From assembly GCA_020747065.1 (NCBI GenBank), contig JAGMVK010000002.1:682001-746000 (forward strand): a DNA stretch of 64,000 nucleotides, in the 5' to 3' direction. The translations under genes were made by a program, and so were the position numbers. Origin of the DNA: Cadophora sp. MPI-SDFR-AT-0126 (Eukaryota > Ascomycota > Leotiomycetes > Helotiales > Ploettnerulaceae). Positions 22,071 to 32,882 of this stretch are shown here, in pieces. A model generated the notes under the pieces. That model was not told the origin of the DNA, ran no database searches, and was given only the letters and a program-made list of their open reading frames with translations. Each line of letters begins with the position of its first letter. Position 1 is the first letter of the stretch.

Positions 22071-24586
22071 ATTTCTCACAAGTATACGAAGAATCGTTGA
22101 TCCTAGGAATGGACAGTAAAAGAGTGGCTGCTCCCAGGAAATAATTATTGGGTGCAGAAAAAAACCGAAAGGGAATGACTGCCGAGAAGGTTCTTATACC
22201 TGATAGACACTTAAACACCTCATCTCGCGATCATAAGATGTGATCAAAGTCAAAATGATAGGGTAGTGGTCTGGTAAGATTGGACTATTTAACAACAAAA
22301 CCTTGAGTCTAATCCCGTGCCTCCGACTCGGAACGATCGGGACTTCGTCACTTCAACTTTACGAAATACGTTCGCGTTTATTTCTTATCCGCCGAAGCTC
22401 AGCCAGCTCCCGAGTTCTCCCTCTGTATTTTGGCATGATGCCAATTCGACATTTCTTGAAAGAGCTGGTTGGACGTCGACTTCAACATGAATGTCAACAA
22501 AAGTTTTATGGAGGCTTTCGAATAAGCGAGAACCTAATTCGGGAGGGCCAACCCTGTCATAAACTTTACCCAGATCACCTACGCACTCTTGATATGCCGA
22601 AGGTTAAAATCATGTATCCGGGTCAGCCGAGTGTTCACAAAGTCTGTCGTGGTGAACCTTAAACTAAAGTATGTTCAAGCATAATGGGCTGTGCATCCAA
22701 GTGACGTTGTTGGATTGCAGATACAGTGGTTATTCAAACCCACATACCCCATCCACGACAGCAGGTGATCTGCAAATTCGGGAAGAAAACAGTCTATCGA
22801 TTGGAGCACACAAGACTCTTGACATACCTGCTATTACCATTTAAAGAGATAATTTAGCCCTCGTTTGGTCACCGATTCGCCTGTAAAATAAGGCAATAGT
22901 GTGTGTTTGTTGACGGGAGTGCGGGGACGGATTGTGGGGTTCATAAGTAGCAAATATCTAGTGCCGGAATTCCAATTAGCAATGCTCTCCGCTTTCAAGG
23001 GGTCACAGCTCACGTATTGTTCTCAATATCACTCACAGACTTTCAATGATGTCAACTATCGTTGAACCGTTTGATATCAGAGCTTAAACGAAGAAGACGA
23101 CAGCATCGAGATTGTTGGCAAGTGTGCCTTCCCAAGTATGGCTTTCAGCGTAACAAAAATTCTTCTTCGCATACGGGCTGGCTTATAGGTAGATTGACGA
23201 ATGCACCTGAAGAACGTGGAAGTCATTCTGATGTTGGCCTGAAGCAATAATCTAATCTTAGACAACTATCCGCTCTCCAAGCCACCATACTTACGAATTC
23301 CTTCAATTCTTACACCTTAAACAACAATCGTACCTCTTCCAAAAAAAGCTTCGAGAAAGGTAAACACCTCCCCTACCCGACTCCATCCCCAGTGAATTCA
23401 GTACCATTCAAAGCCACCCAATCATAATGTGCGTCATTTTCTCTCCTCCGCATATGAATTTTTGTTGCACGTCGTACAATCTTCAAGATAGATACATAAT
23501 CGAAATCCAGCTTAGTTTGGCAAGGAGCACGATCACAGCAGTACCAGCCTCCATTTCTGCTACCTAGGATATCTCTACCCAATTGAAATTGAGAAAAATC
23601 TAGGGAGAAGTTTCTTGTTGCACGTCGCTTATCTTACTCTCATTTTCTGCTCTCATATCCAGTGACGGGCTCATGTTCTCAACTTAAGATATTGGAGCAC
23701 GGCACGTCAGCTGGCATACTTCAAAGCCAATCTGCCCCTTAATCAATTGGTTTTAAGAAGCCTCATATATGTTCTGTTTATACACAGTCTACGTGATTTT
23801 TCTCAGATTTAGAAAACAGAGTTGCTTGTAGAGACATCTCACTCGATTTCATATCTTCTCCCCCCCTAAAGATCTCCAGACGACCAACCCACAACTTAAT
23901 AAGCGCCTAAGGTCACTGTTTATCACTGATGCCTAGCCAACTACCAATGAATGAAGGAAAACTTGCAGATCATGAAAATGAGATACAACCACACATTAGA
24001 GATTTTCTTCCGTACCAATTTCGAACCCCACCAAGTGTCAATCACTTCCTATCGCTCCCACTTTGCCAATCTATCCCCGTTTGATCCCATTCACAGTACC
24101 TACCTTCCGAATCATACATCAGTCTCTCACTTCGAGTCCATCGCTTCCAACAAAGGAATTACTTCCTCAAGCGACCAGTATGGATTTCTTTTGCAGAGTT
24201 AGATCTCTGATTTTTAAGGAGAACTTGAGATGGGTTATCATTCATACACGTTGAGTGACCTAGAATGGTGTCAAAGTTCTGAGATACGACAGGGTTTCTC
24301 TGTTTCCTTGGAATGGAAGAGAATTTGATCTCTCCATGTGAAGCAGATGTTTTAAATGGTAGATAGAATCATTCCTATGTATGATAAAGTTAAGGTTGAT
24401 CATCTCTCCGGCTCTAATGTTCCTTAATGACAGACTAGCACAGCATTAACCTCCAATATATCCCATAAGCTATACTATCGCCTCGCCCACTCAAATCTCT
24501 CCATACATCCTCCTCCTCTCTCATACATAGCATCTGTTGTGCAAAATTGATACCTCCAAAAATCCCAAAATGTCATCAACTCTCCG
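22071..24586. other. Gene-poor stretch of 2.5 kb
   Basis: No open frame with family features was found on either strand. The longest runs are around 120 codons and overlap one another. Several parts are AT-rich. It includes the promoter of the FAD oxidoreductase and the 3' UTR of the 1,209-residue orphan. I saw no terminal repeats or transposase-like peptide and no tRNA. Confidence 0.6.
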
Positions 24587-27500
24587 TTAACTGCGCCTGC
24601 GAACACTGGGATGTTGTTTGAAAGGCGGCTTGAACGGCAGAGAGACTGTCCTCTTCCTTGCGCTTCCATGCAACGTTCCTAGCCCCTGACTAGCAGATCT
24701 AGTCAACTCCTTCAGAGTCCTAGGTCGACTTGGTGTCTGCAATTGACTCGATTGTCGACTTGGTGAGCTCTTGACTGGTGAGAATGTGTGTTGAAATGCG
24801 GCAGACATGCTGATTCCACCCACCATTAAGCCATTACCACTGCTATCATCCCGTTGGTGAAGATCGAAGTGAACTCGAGATCGAGTCCGGACAGCTGTAG
24901 ATACTGTTCGATTGGCAATGGACGCTCGGAGAGGTTGGCTTAATTGTTGAGATGCCTCACTAAAATAGCTCCCATTCGAGACCATGACGACCTCCGTTTC
25001 TTCCTCTTCATCATCCTCCAGTTGCGTCTCTGGAATATCTGCTGGATAACAACGACGGAAGTTTTGTGTATCCCCGAGAACGATGGAACCCCCTTGGCTA
25101 TCGTGCGTGATTGCAGGCGGTATCTCATGTGGCGAATTGTCCGGTAACCGGTCAACGACGTGCAAGGACTGGCTTTTGATGCTTGGTCTTCGCCTGAGTG
25201 ATTGAAGTCGAGATGCCGTAGCTCTTTCATGCTCATGCGGGGATTTTGGACTACCAACGATTTCCTCATCGACTTGCATATTAGAACCACTCGTAACAGG
25301 CATGCGAGGTCGCCAAGAGCCGTCGAGATCGTTGGTTGAGTGCTGCGAACGTTGGCTAGATTGATGTTCGATTTTCAAAGCCTCGAAGGCAATGCTCACT
25401 AAGGTTGGTAATTGTTGACTTGATGGAGGCTCTTGTCTTTTGATCTTAGAAGGGTACTTGTTTTTCGCGCCGTGGTCTGGAAGCGGTGAATGCAATTTCT
25501 CTCGGATCCTCGCTTTCTCGGACTTCGTCTGCTCTTTCAACTCTGCTACTAGGTTGCCAATCTCCCACCTCTGTGCTTGAATCATACCCGAGCCACACAG
25601 CGGGAATTGCGCACCAGAGGGTGTTTGCATCCACTTTAGCACATCATCTTCCCTTTTATATGAACCCCTTGGATCACTAGTTGGATCGTTTAGACTCTCT
25701 TCAGCATCACTACCATGGTATTTTTCGACTAATTTTTCGTGTGTTGCTTGCAAATTGGATCCAGGAGACGAAGCCTTATGCCGCTCATCTCCCTCTTCAT
25801 TCTCAGATGGAGTCTCGTATGTCTCATTTTCTGTCAATCGGTCTTGGCTTCTGGTATCTGGGTCTTGACAACCATCGCCAGCTATTACCTGATCAAGAAG
25901 TCGCGGCTCCTTTTCATTCCCAGTAAAGTTGTTGGGCCGCTTCATGGTAACTAAACTTATTTCTTGAGAGGCGATTTGATAATTCCGCCTCTGCTTTTCA
26001 GTTTTGGGCTTAGCAAGCATCGGCACAGTACTTGGTGGCAGTGCAATTCCTTCTGTAAAATTCACAGCAATTGGTCTTTGAGATATGGCCCTCGGCAACA
26101 GTTGCTGGCTAGCCCCAGAGCCGACGAGCCTGCGTTCGGATTTGCGCTTCATTGGCGACGTGTTGCCAGCAGGTGTACTGTACAACAGGCTCTGATCGAC
26201 ATGGACAGGTGTTTGTGGTTGTGGCATAGCTCCTGTCGAGTCCATGTTCTGGGTAAATGTAGTATCTCGTGCTGCTTCTTCTTGCTCGCCCACGAGTAGC
26301 TGATCTTCCTCGGGCTGAACGACGACCGTCTCTGACAAGTTCTTCTTCAGCGTCCGGCATTCTCGTTTTTGACGGCGACGTTCCTGCGGAGTTTTCTCGG
26401 AAGGCTTTTCGCTGACAAGTGCAAGTTGGCCATATCTGATGGTGACATTCTGACAGCTTTCCTTTCGTCTGCTGGGCTGTTTGAGAGGCATCAATCGGCC
26501 GGTGGGTTCTCTCTCCTTTCCACTAAATCCGTCGGAGTAAGTAATAATCTGTGCAATAGGGCCCTGACGATGTGAATTGTCTGGCATGCGGAACAATGAG
26601 ATATCCACCTTGCCAAAGCCCTTGGGAATCTTAATCATAGCCATTGGCACTCTTCGGTCTCGCGCTACGTCCTCTCCCTCGTCACCGGAGATCTGAGAGA
26701 TCGGGTCTTGTGACAGTTCCAATGGTGGGCCTTTGGCGGCATGTTTGTTAATATGTGTTGTGGTCCGGTGATGACAACGACTTACTATATGCATTCTCCA
26801 CATCCGATTGCTCCAGTCGCTCTGGGCCAGTCATCAGCTCACCATGGTCTGGAAGACGGCGAGGCTCTTTTGTTGGCTTCTGTTTCTTTGATCTTCTCGG
26901 CTTTTTCTTCCTGGACTTCTGTGCAACCCGTGGACTGGTACAATAAGTCTGTCGAGTAGCTTTAGCTGCTCTCCTGTCATTCAATTCCCGAAGAGCGGTT
27001 CTGCGAATATCCGCACTTGGCACCCGCCGCTCCGTTCGCCTCCTTTTGACAGGTTGTTGCTGTTGGTCAGAGTCTTCAAGTGTATTGCCATTTCCCTCAA
27101 TCTGCAAGTCACCCTCGCTGTAGGTGGAGCGATCCACGCTTCGTGGTCTTTTGGGGCTAGAAGAAGCAGAGGAGCCACAGCTACTATCATAGCCGTCGAC
27201 CATGTCCAGCAATTCTATTTCCATTTCGGTCAGTGGCTCCCTGTTCATCAGAATGTCATATTAGCTAGAGGTCTCCGCGTTATAACGACAGGTCACGGAA
27301 GCAGAACAGCTGCAGTCAATTCTAAGAACGGTGCAGGAAGATGACAAAGGGCATAATAGAGGACTCACTCATCGAGAATCTGCTTCGGCTCATCCCCATC
27401 CTCATCTTGCCCCTCATGCTGCTCATCGTCCAGCCATTCTGCTTCATCTGGGTCAAGCCCCTCTCCAATCTCAGCAACTTGTGATAGGACATCATTGGCT

Positions 27501-28399
27501 GAGTTGGGGTGCTGGCTAGCAGCTGGTGCTTGAGAAGCTCGCCGTCCGTCACGCAGGCAGTCTTCTAAAGATCTACTCTCCTCAGACACCACAAGCGGCG
27601 AACTATCCTCGGAATATCGAAAGCTACTCGTGACAGGCTCGAGATCATACCCAGACTTCCATTGCTTGTTCCCAACATCCGTACCATCCCCATCGTATTT
27701 CTCGTCATGGCCATCGTCCTTGACCAGTTGTGAATGCTCTGGTAGCATAGACCTGACCTTCGTCTTGTAGGTCTTCGCAGCTATAGTCCTCGGCTTCGGA
27801 ACCGTCGGTGCTGGAAGTGGTGGTAGCCAGGCGTTTGTCGTTGACTCCTGAGCAGGTCTGATCCGCCATTGAGCAGCGCCGCCTGCGACATCGCGAATTT
27901 GAGGAACTAGAAGTGCGCTTCTCAGCACGCTTCTCCGACCGTTCCGGAAGATTTCCTTGAGAGGTTGTCGTGGGGTCTCTTCAGTAGCCTTGACTTTAGT
28001 CTTCGTCTTACCACCATCGGGCCTGGTAGAGCTGGCCACAACAGTGGTTTGGCGAGCTGGAAGTACTATTCTGGTCTCGCTACTTTCACCATTACCCAAG
28101 ACCTCAGTTTCTGAAGGCAAACCGGCAGCATATGTATCAGCATCATCACCTGCCCCGACATTCTTCGCCACTTCAGAGTCTGGCGTAATATTGCCCGTCT
28201 TCTCTTTCCCCTCTGTTCGCAATGATTGCGCTCTGCTAGATTTCAATCCTCGTGGCTGAATTACCCGTCCTTGCAATTTCCTAAAGTGACGTTGAGGAGT
28301 GTATCCAGACAGATCTTGCTCCGACGCAGGAAGTACGCGCTTCCTACGGATGGTGTTACCTGATATGTGCTGCTGGTACGGGGATGCTTTGTTGGCCAT
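24587..28399 (-). CDS. Large disordered protein of unknown function
   Basis: Three exons (28399-27369, 27240-26786, 26730-24587) sum to 3,630 nt, 1,209 residues. The start MANKASPYQQHIS has a good ACCATGG context. An in-frame ATG 36 nt upstream is the alternative. The protein is highly charged and Ser/Pro/Arg-rich with little globular sequence. Notable parts are the basic RKKKPRRSKKQKP segment (probable nuclear signal) and WLDDEQHEGQDEDGDE. A more ordered segment is VLKWMQTPSGAQFPLCGSGM, followed by a short helix (EIGNLVAELKEQTKSEKARI). The C-terminus has SPVKSSPSRQ, GTLHGSARKRTVSLPF and ends SVRRRS. SP/TP sites suggest CDK phosphorylation. A nuclear, chromatin- or cell-cycle-related role is an inference from composition only. 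I do not recognise the family. Confidence 0.75.
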
Positions 28400-28968
28400 G
28401 GTGACTCTGACTGTCCATGGACGAGTGGTGATCATAGGAGAAGGTGGTCACTTACAAGGAGAGACAATCGACTGTGCTGATCGCTCTCCTGAAGTAATTG
28501 ATGATGATATGTGAAAAAGACGGAAAGGAAACAGGACCTTCGCACGCGGGAAGACGCCTGGCTTGACTCCAATTAAGGAGAGGAAGGAACAAGGACAGTC
28601 CTGCACGTGACACCTAAATCAGGAAAGAACGACCAACCTCGAGTCTATCTTCGAATCTTGATAATTAGCAGGCTACAGCAGCCCTCAGGATACAAAAGTC
28701 TGGACATTGAAATTAAAAAGTGACTATCAAACATGACCAATTGAAGGGCTTTACTACCAAATTCGGGACCAATTTTGTTTCGGGGGTTAGTGGGAAGCTG
28801 TATGTACCGAACACAACAGAGTCGGGGTATCCAGCAAGACTCGAGCACAGAGCAACACACGGTGTAGGTATGTTATGCAGCCAATCCGTACACCCTCATG
28901 AACAAACGCCAGAAACCCTCAATTCAAAAGCCAAAATGGAATCTCCGGTCTAGTGTACCGTAACCCTT
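28400..28968. promoter_or_regulatory. Upstream region of the 1,209-residue orphan, downstream of BQT4-like gene
   Basis: About 570 bp between a start and an upstream gene's stop on the same strand. It holds the orphan's promoter and the BQT4-like 3' UTR. No other feature was recognised. Confidence 0.4.
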
Positions 28969-30317
28969 TCAGAATGCATTAAAGGCATATTGTACCGCAG
29001 CACTGCAAGTCGAGTTAGTGGAATGTACAGGAAGACGGGGAAAGGGAGCTTACCCGAGAACCAACGTAGCACTGATACCAAGCAATGCCCGGTTCTTAAT
29101 GCGCTCCTTCTTGAGCTCTGTGACCTCTGTCTTGGCCTTCTTTGCGGGCGCTTGAGCAACGATCTCGCTTCCCTCTACGTTCTCCTCATCCTCTGCATCC
29201 TCAGCCTTGCGCTTGCCCCTCCGTGGGGATACAGCTGGCTCCTCTTTCTGGCCCTGCACTGCCGCCTCGACCATCTCTTTTGCCTTGGCGATCATCGCCT
29301 CGGTATCCTCTGGAAGTGGTAGCTCCGCATACCCAACGGGCATTTCGACCTCAACATGAGTATGAGTGATTTCGGAGTCGCCTTTGACTTCCACGTCAGT
29401 GTCCACATGAACGCGAACCTTAGGTTCCTCATCTATTGGCTCTTCTTTTGGATCTTTAAGTTCAGTCTTCGGCTCAGTTGCACCCTCGACTTCCCCATTG
29501 GTCTCACCAGCAGCAGCCTTCAATGACTTGTTGAGATTTTCGCTCGCAGTCTGTACAGAGGGTTCGACAGATTCTGACTTGACTGACTCCGATGTACCCC
29601 TAGTCTTTCGTGATCTTGTGGAACCAGCCGTCTTCTTTGGTGATGCTATCTTGCTTGGTGAAGCTGCTCTTCGAGGACGGCTTCGACTAGGAGTTGGCGC
29701 TGCTAATGATTCCTGGGGCATCAGGAAGTTAGGAGGTGGAGAGATTGTCTTTGGTGTGGCATCCTTGGTCGGGTTGGTCTCAATTGGTGTGTTATCCAAC
29801 AGCGCCTTAATCCAAGGGAGAATTTGGTATTCTTCAGCCAGCTCGAGAGCATAGTGTGGCGGGATCCAAACATTTCCAGCTGTCTCGTCCGTGCTGGTCG
29901 TCTTCAAACTCTTGATATACTTTCTCTCTTGCTCCTCCTCAGCAGCCTCGGCGTATGGGAAAGTAGCCTTAAACATTCCAGTCGCACTGATATACCCATC
30001 GTGGCTTCGGCGCATAAGGAAATATGATGCTGGAGAAGGCTTGAAGATGCCAGAATGGATGCCCTTGGGAAGTGGTGCTCTCAGGTGCGCATAATCGAAA
30101 GTGCCCAGGTTCTTTGGCTTCGTCGAATTGGATGTTCCAACTTGACCAGCCTTCACAGTCAGGTCAGTCTGTCCAAGTCGGCGGCGCGAAACGAGGACCG
30201 AATCTGTGTCGTGTTAATCTTTTGAAGCGATTATCGCAAGTGTCGCGTCTTACATTCAGGCACAGCCTCAGTCATGAGGGGGTTCACCCGCTCTGGAAGT
30301 GGACGGGCGGTGGGCAT
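28969..30317 (-). CDS. Bqt4-like APSES-domain protein with C-terminal membrane anchor
   Basis: Three exons (30317-30254, 30203-29054, 29002-28969) sum to 1,248 nt, 415 residues. The APSES/KilA-N-like fold spans roughly residues 50-150, with FLMRRSHDGYISATGMFKAT and NVWIPPHYALELAEEYQILP. The middle is acidic and repeat-poor with Val/Glu runs such as EPKVRVHVDTDVEVKG. A basic stretch precedes the final hydrophobic segment NRALLGISATLVLGAAVQYA, which the last 34-nt exon completes. This order (APSES fold, disordered middle, tail anchor) is that of fission yeast Bqt4, an inner nuclear membrane protein that tethers telomeres through Rap1. The resemblance is in architecture and the domain. Telomere function in this organism is inferred. 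Confidence 0.85.
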
Positions 30318-31548
30318 TATGCTTGTTTATTACAAAGATGTAGGGAGAATATACTGAGGTTGATGATTTTGTCGAGGTCCGACGGCGCCGCGCGAAGGGT
30401 CTCGAGAAGGGGATACGTGGAGCGCGCTCTTTGTAACACCAAGTCAGCAATAAAATCCATAACGCGCAAGAAGCGCATTCATCACTCCATCAAGTGGATT
30501 TCCGCGCGACTCACCTACTAGCACTGATCTCACGACAGAGACTTGGAGATTGCTTACAGCCGAAGCCGATGTCGTCCAGCGTATTTCGCGCAGAGTGATA
30601 TCGAAGCTCCGTTCACTGTTGATTGGAGGACCGGCAAGACGCAAGTCTCTGGCGCCAATCGCAAAGTATCAAAAGGAGTGGAAGTCAGAGGACGAGGCGA
30701 TAACAGGTTAAACCCACAATCGCGCAGGATTAATGCGCAGCGATAATGAAATCAGGGAATGGGGATTATGGGTTGAAGAATAAGACGATCCCTGAAGAAG
30801 AGGAGAGGTTTCGTTCTGTTCACACCACGAGGCTGGGGTGCTAGAGCGCGGGAGAGACGGGCCTTTCCGAATTGAGAGGGCATGGAAAGACCTCTGCGCT
30901 GGCTCCGTATTTCCGTCCCCAAATGCACTCTTGCAGCAGTTGCAGTAGTAGTAGAGGAAGAGAGATGAGACAAAGAAAGGAGGTTATCGAGAGACACAAA
31001 GTACTAGCAGGACTTCGCTGATCTAATAGATTGCCTTGACTCTGTCCAACACTCATCTCTTCATTATCTGGCCCCCTTTGTCACGTGACTATCGTCCATA
31101 TCAACAGAGCCTCGGCCTCAATGTCTTTGAAGCCTTTGTGTCTTATATGCACCTTCAAGAGTTTCACAATGGGTCCTCTCATGACAGATACGGAGTTCCT
31201 GAACCATCACAACATCCTTCTTCAAAGTTGATCCCGCAATGCACGTGTGTAACCCCTGGCCCTTGCGGAAAAGGCGGTGGGCGCATCTTCCAGTGGAGAA
31301 AGAAAGAAAGTCAAAGCTGCCCTCCCCTGCCGTCACATTTGACAGGGGAGGACTGCCGCTCTTGAGGCAAAACCCAACCCCACTACAAAGAAGCACCACC
31401 AGCACACGAGGGGTCCAGTCCAGCCCAGCCCGCCTTGATTCTATTCTCTATTTCAACAACACAGCATTCCAGAATTCGAGGAGAAGCAGGTTGATCGATA
31501 TATAAGGACAATCCAGAACAACCCACAACCAGGAAACCAACTGCAACC
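30318..31548. promoter_or_regulatory. Divergent upstream region, BQT4-like gene and RDI1
   Basis: About 1.2 kb between two divergent starts. Pyrimidine-rich stretches with CAACC motifs precede the RDI1 start (31440-31548), as is usual for fungal leaders. No open frame with family features was seen. Confidence 0.45.
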
Positions 31549-32882
31549 ATGGCATCTTCGAGCAATGATCAGGATCTCCTGCCAGAGCAGACTGAGGGGT
31601 TCAAGGTGGGAGAGAAGAAGACCATGGATGAATATAGCAAGCTTGGTATGTTTGAGGGTCTTTTTCTTGAGTTCTGTTTTGATTTCTATCCTCTAGAGGT
31701 TCTACCTTTAAGCATTTATTCTTTCCTTTTGTATCCCGAATTTGTCTTTCATGGTCTGCTTCTTCTCGAGACATGTTTGTGGCATCGAGATCAAGAGCGC
31801 TTATCACTATCACGTGGAGTGGCTCCACTTCTACTGGTACCTGCGTCTGTTCTGAATCCCTGATACTTTTATATCATGCTATGAAGCTGTTGGGGAACTC
31901 TGCAGATTTTGGGTTAGAAGTCTGAATTTGGAGCTTTGATTCCCAACCTTGAATTGAGGGTAGCAGGTTTTTTGCCCTCTAAAACATGCACATGTGGCTT
32001 GCAAGAAACCTCCCATCTACTTCCATCTATACACAGTGGATGAGTAGGGAGTATGGAAGACTTCTGAGAGCCTTTAAATTTGCAATCATCTATTATTCAT
32101 CCACGTTTCCGGGGATCTTTTGGTGTGGTTCCAAGGTCTTCTCGCCGTTGCAACCACATTCGCTCTCTGTTTCATGTCTTCCACTCTGGACGCATTCATC
32201 TACCATCGTTCTAATCTACCACAAACTAATTCCTCCTAGACGCCGACGATGAAGCCATGCAACGCTACAAGCAATCCCTCGGCCTCGGCGGCGGCGGCAA
32301 AGACCTCTCCGACCCCAATGACCCCCGCCACTGCATCATTCTCTCCCTCACCATGGATTCCGAAGGCCGACCACCCGTCACCATCGACCTATCCACCAAG
32401 GATGCCGAGAAGACTCTCAAGGACAATCCATTCAAGATTAAGGAGGGTGCTAAGTTCCACATGACTGCGAAGTTCAAGGTGCAGCACGAGATCCTGTCGG
32501 GTTTGCATTATGTGCAGATTGTTAAGCGGAAGGGCATTAGGGTTAGCAAGGACCAAGAGATGATTGTATGTGCTCTTCTCCCTGCACCTTTTCCAATCAC
32601 TTCACAACATCCAGCCAAAAGTAGATAACTGACAGAACTTAGGGTTCATACGCCCCAAACACAGACAAGACCCCAATCCATACCAAAGCCTGTAAGTCAC
32701 ACCTCACCTCCCCCTCAACCTTTGAATACCAAATCTGACATTGCACCCCAGTCGCCGAAGAAGAAGCTCCCTCAGGCATGCTCGCCCGTGGCCACTACAC
32801 CGCCATCAGCACATTCGTAGACGACGACAAGAAGAAGCATCTAGAATTCGAGTGGGCATTCGATATTGCCAAGGACTGGTAA
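31549..32882 (+). CDS. RDI1: Rho GDP-dissociation inhibitor
   Basis: Four exons (31549-31645, 32240-32565, 32643-32691, 32752-32882) sum to 603 nt, 200 residues, the normal family length. The N-terminal regulatory arm has [20 protein letters not shown]. The immunoglobulin-like domain carries [46 protein letters not shown] and the end [14 protein letters not shown]. RhoGDI extracts prenylated Rho/Cdc42 GTPases from membranes and holds them in the cytosol. Intron 1 is 594 nt, about ten times the local norm, and begins within the regulatory arm. The other introns are short. Firm call. Confidence 0.95.

Noticed and set aside
22303..22662. A 119-codon plus-strand frame as a gene in the gene-poor stretch
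   Set aside because: Composition is unlike real genes here, no motif is visible and there are no supporting splice or leader signals.
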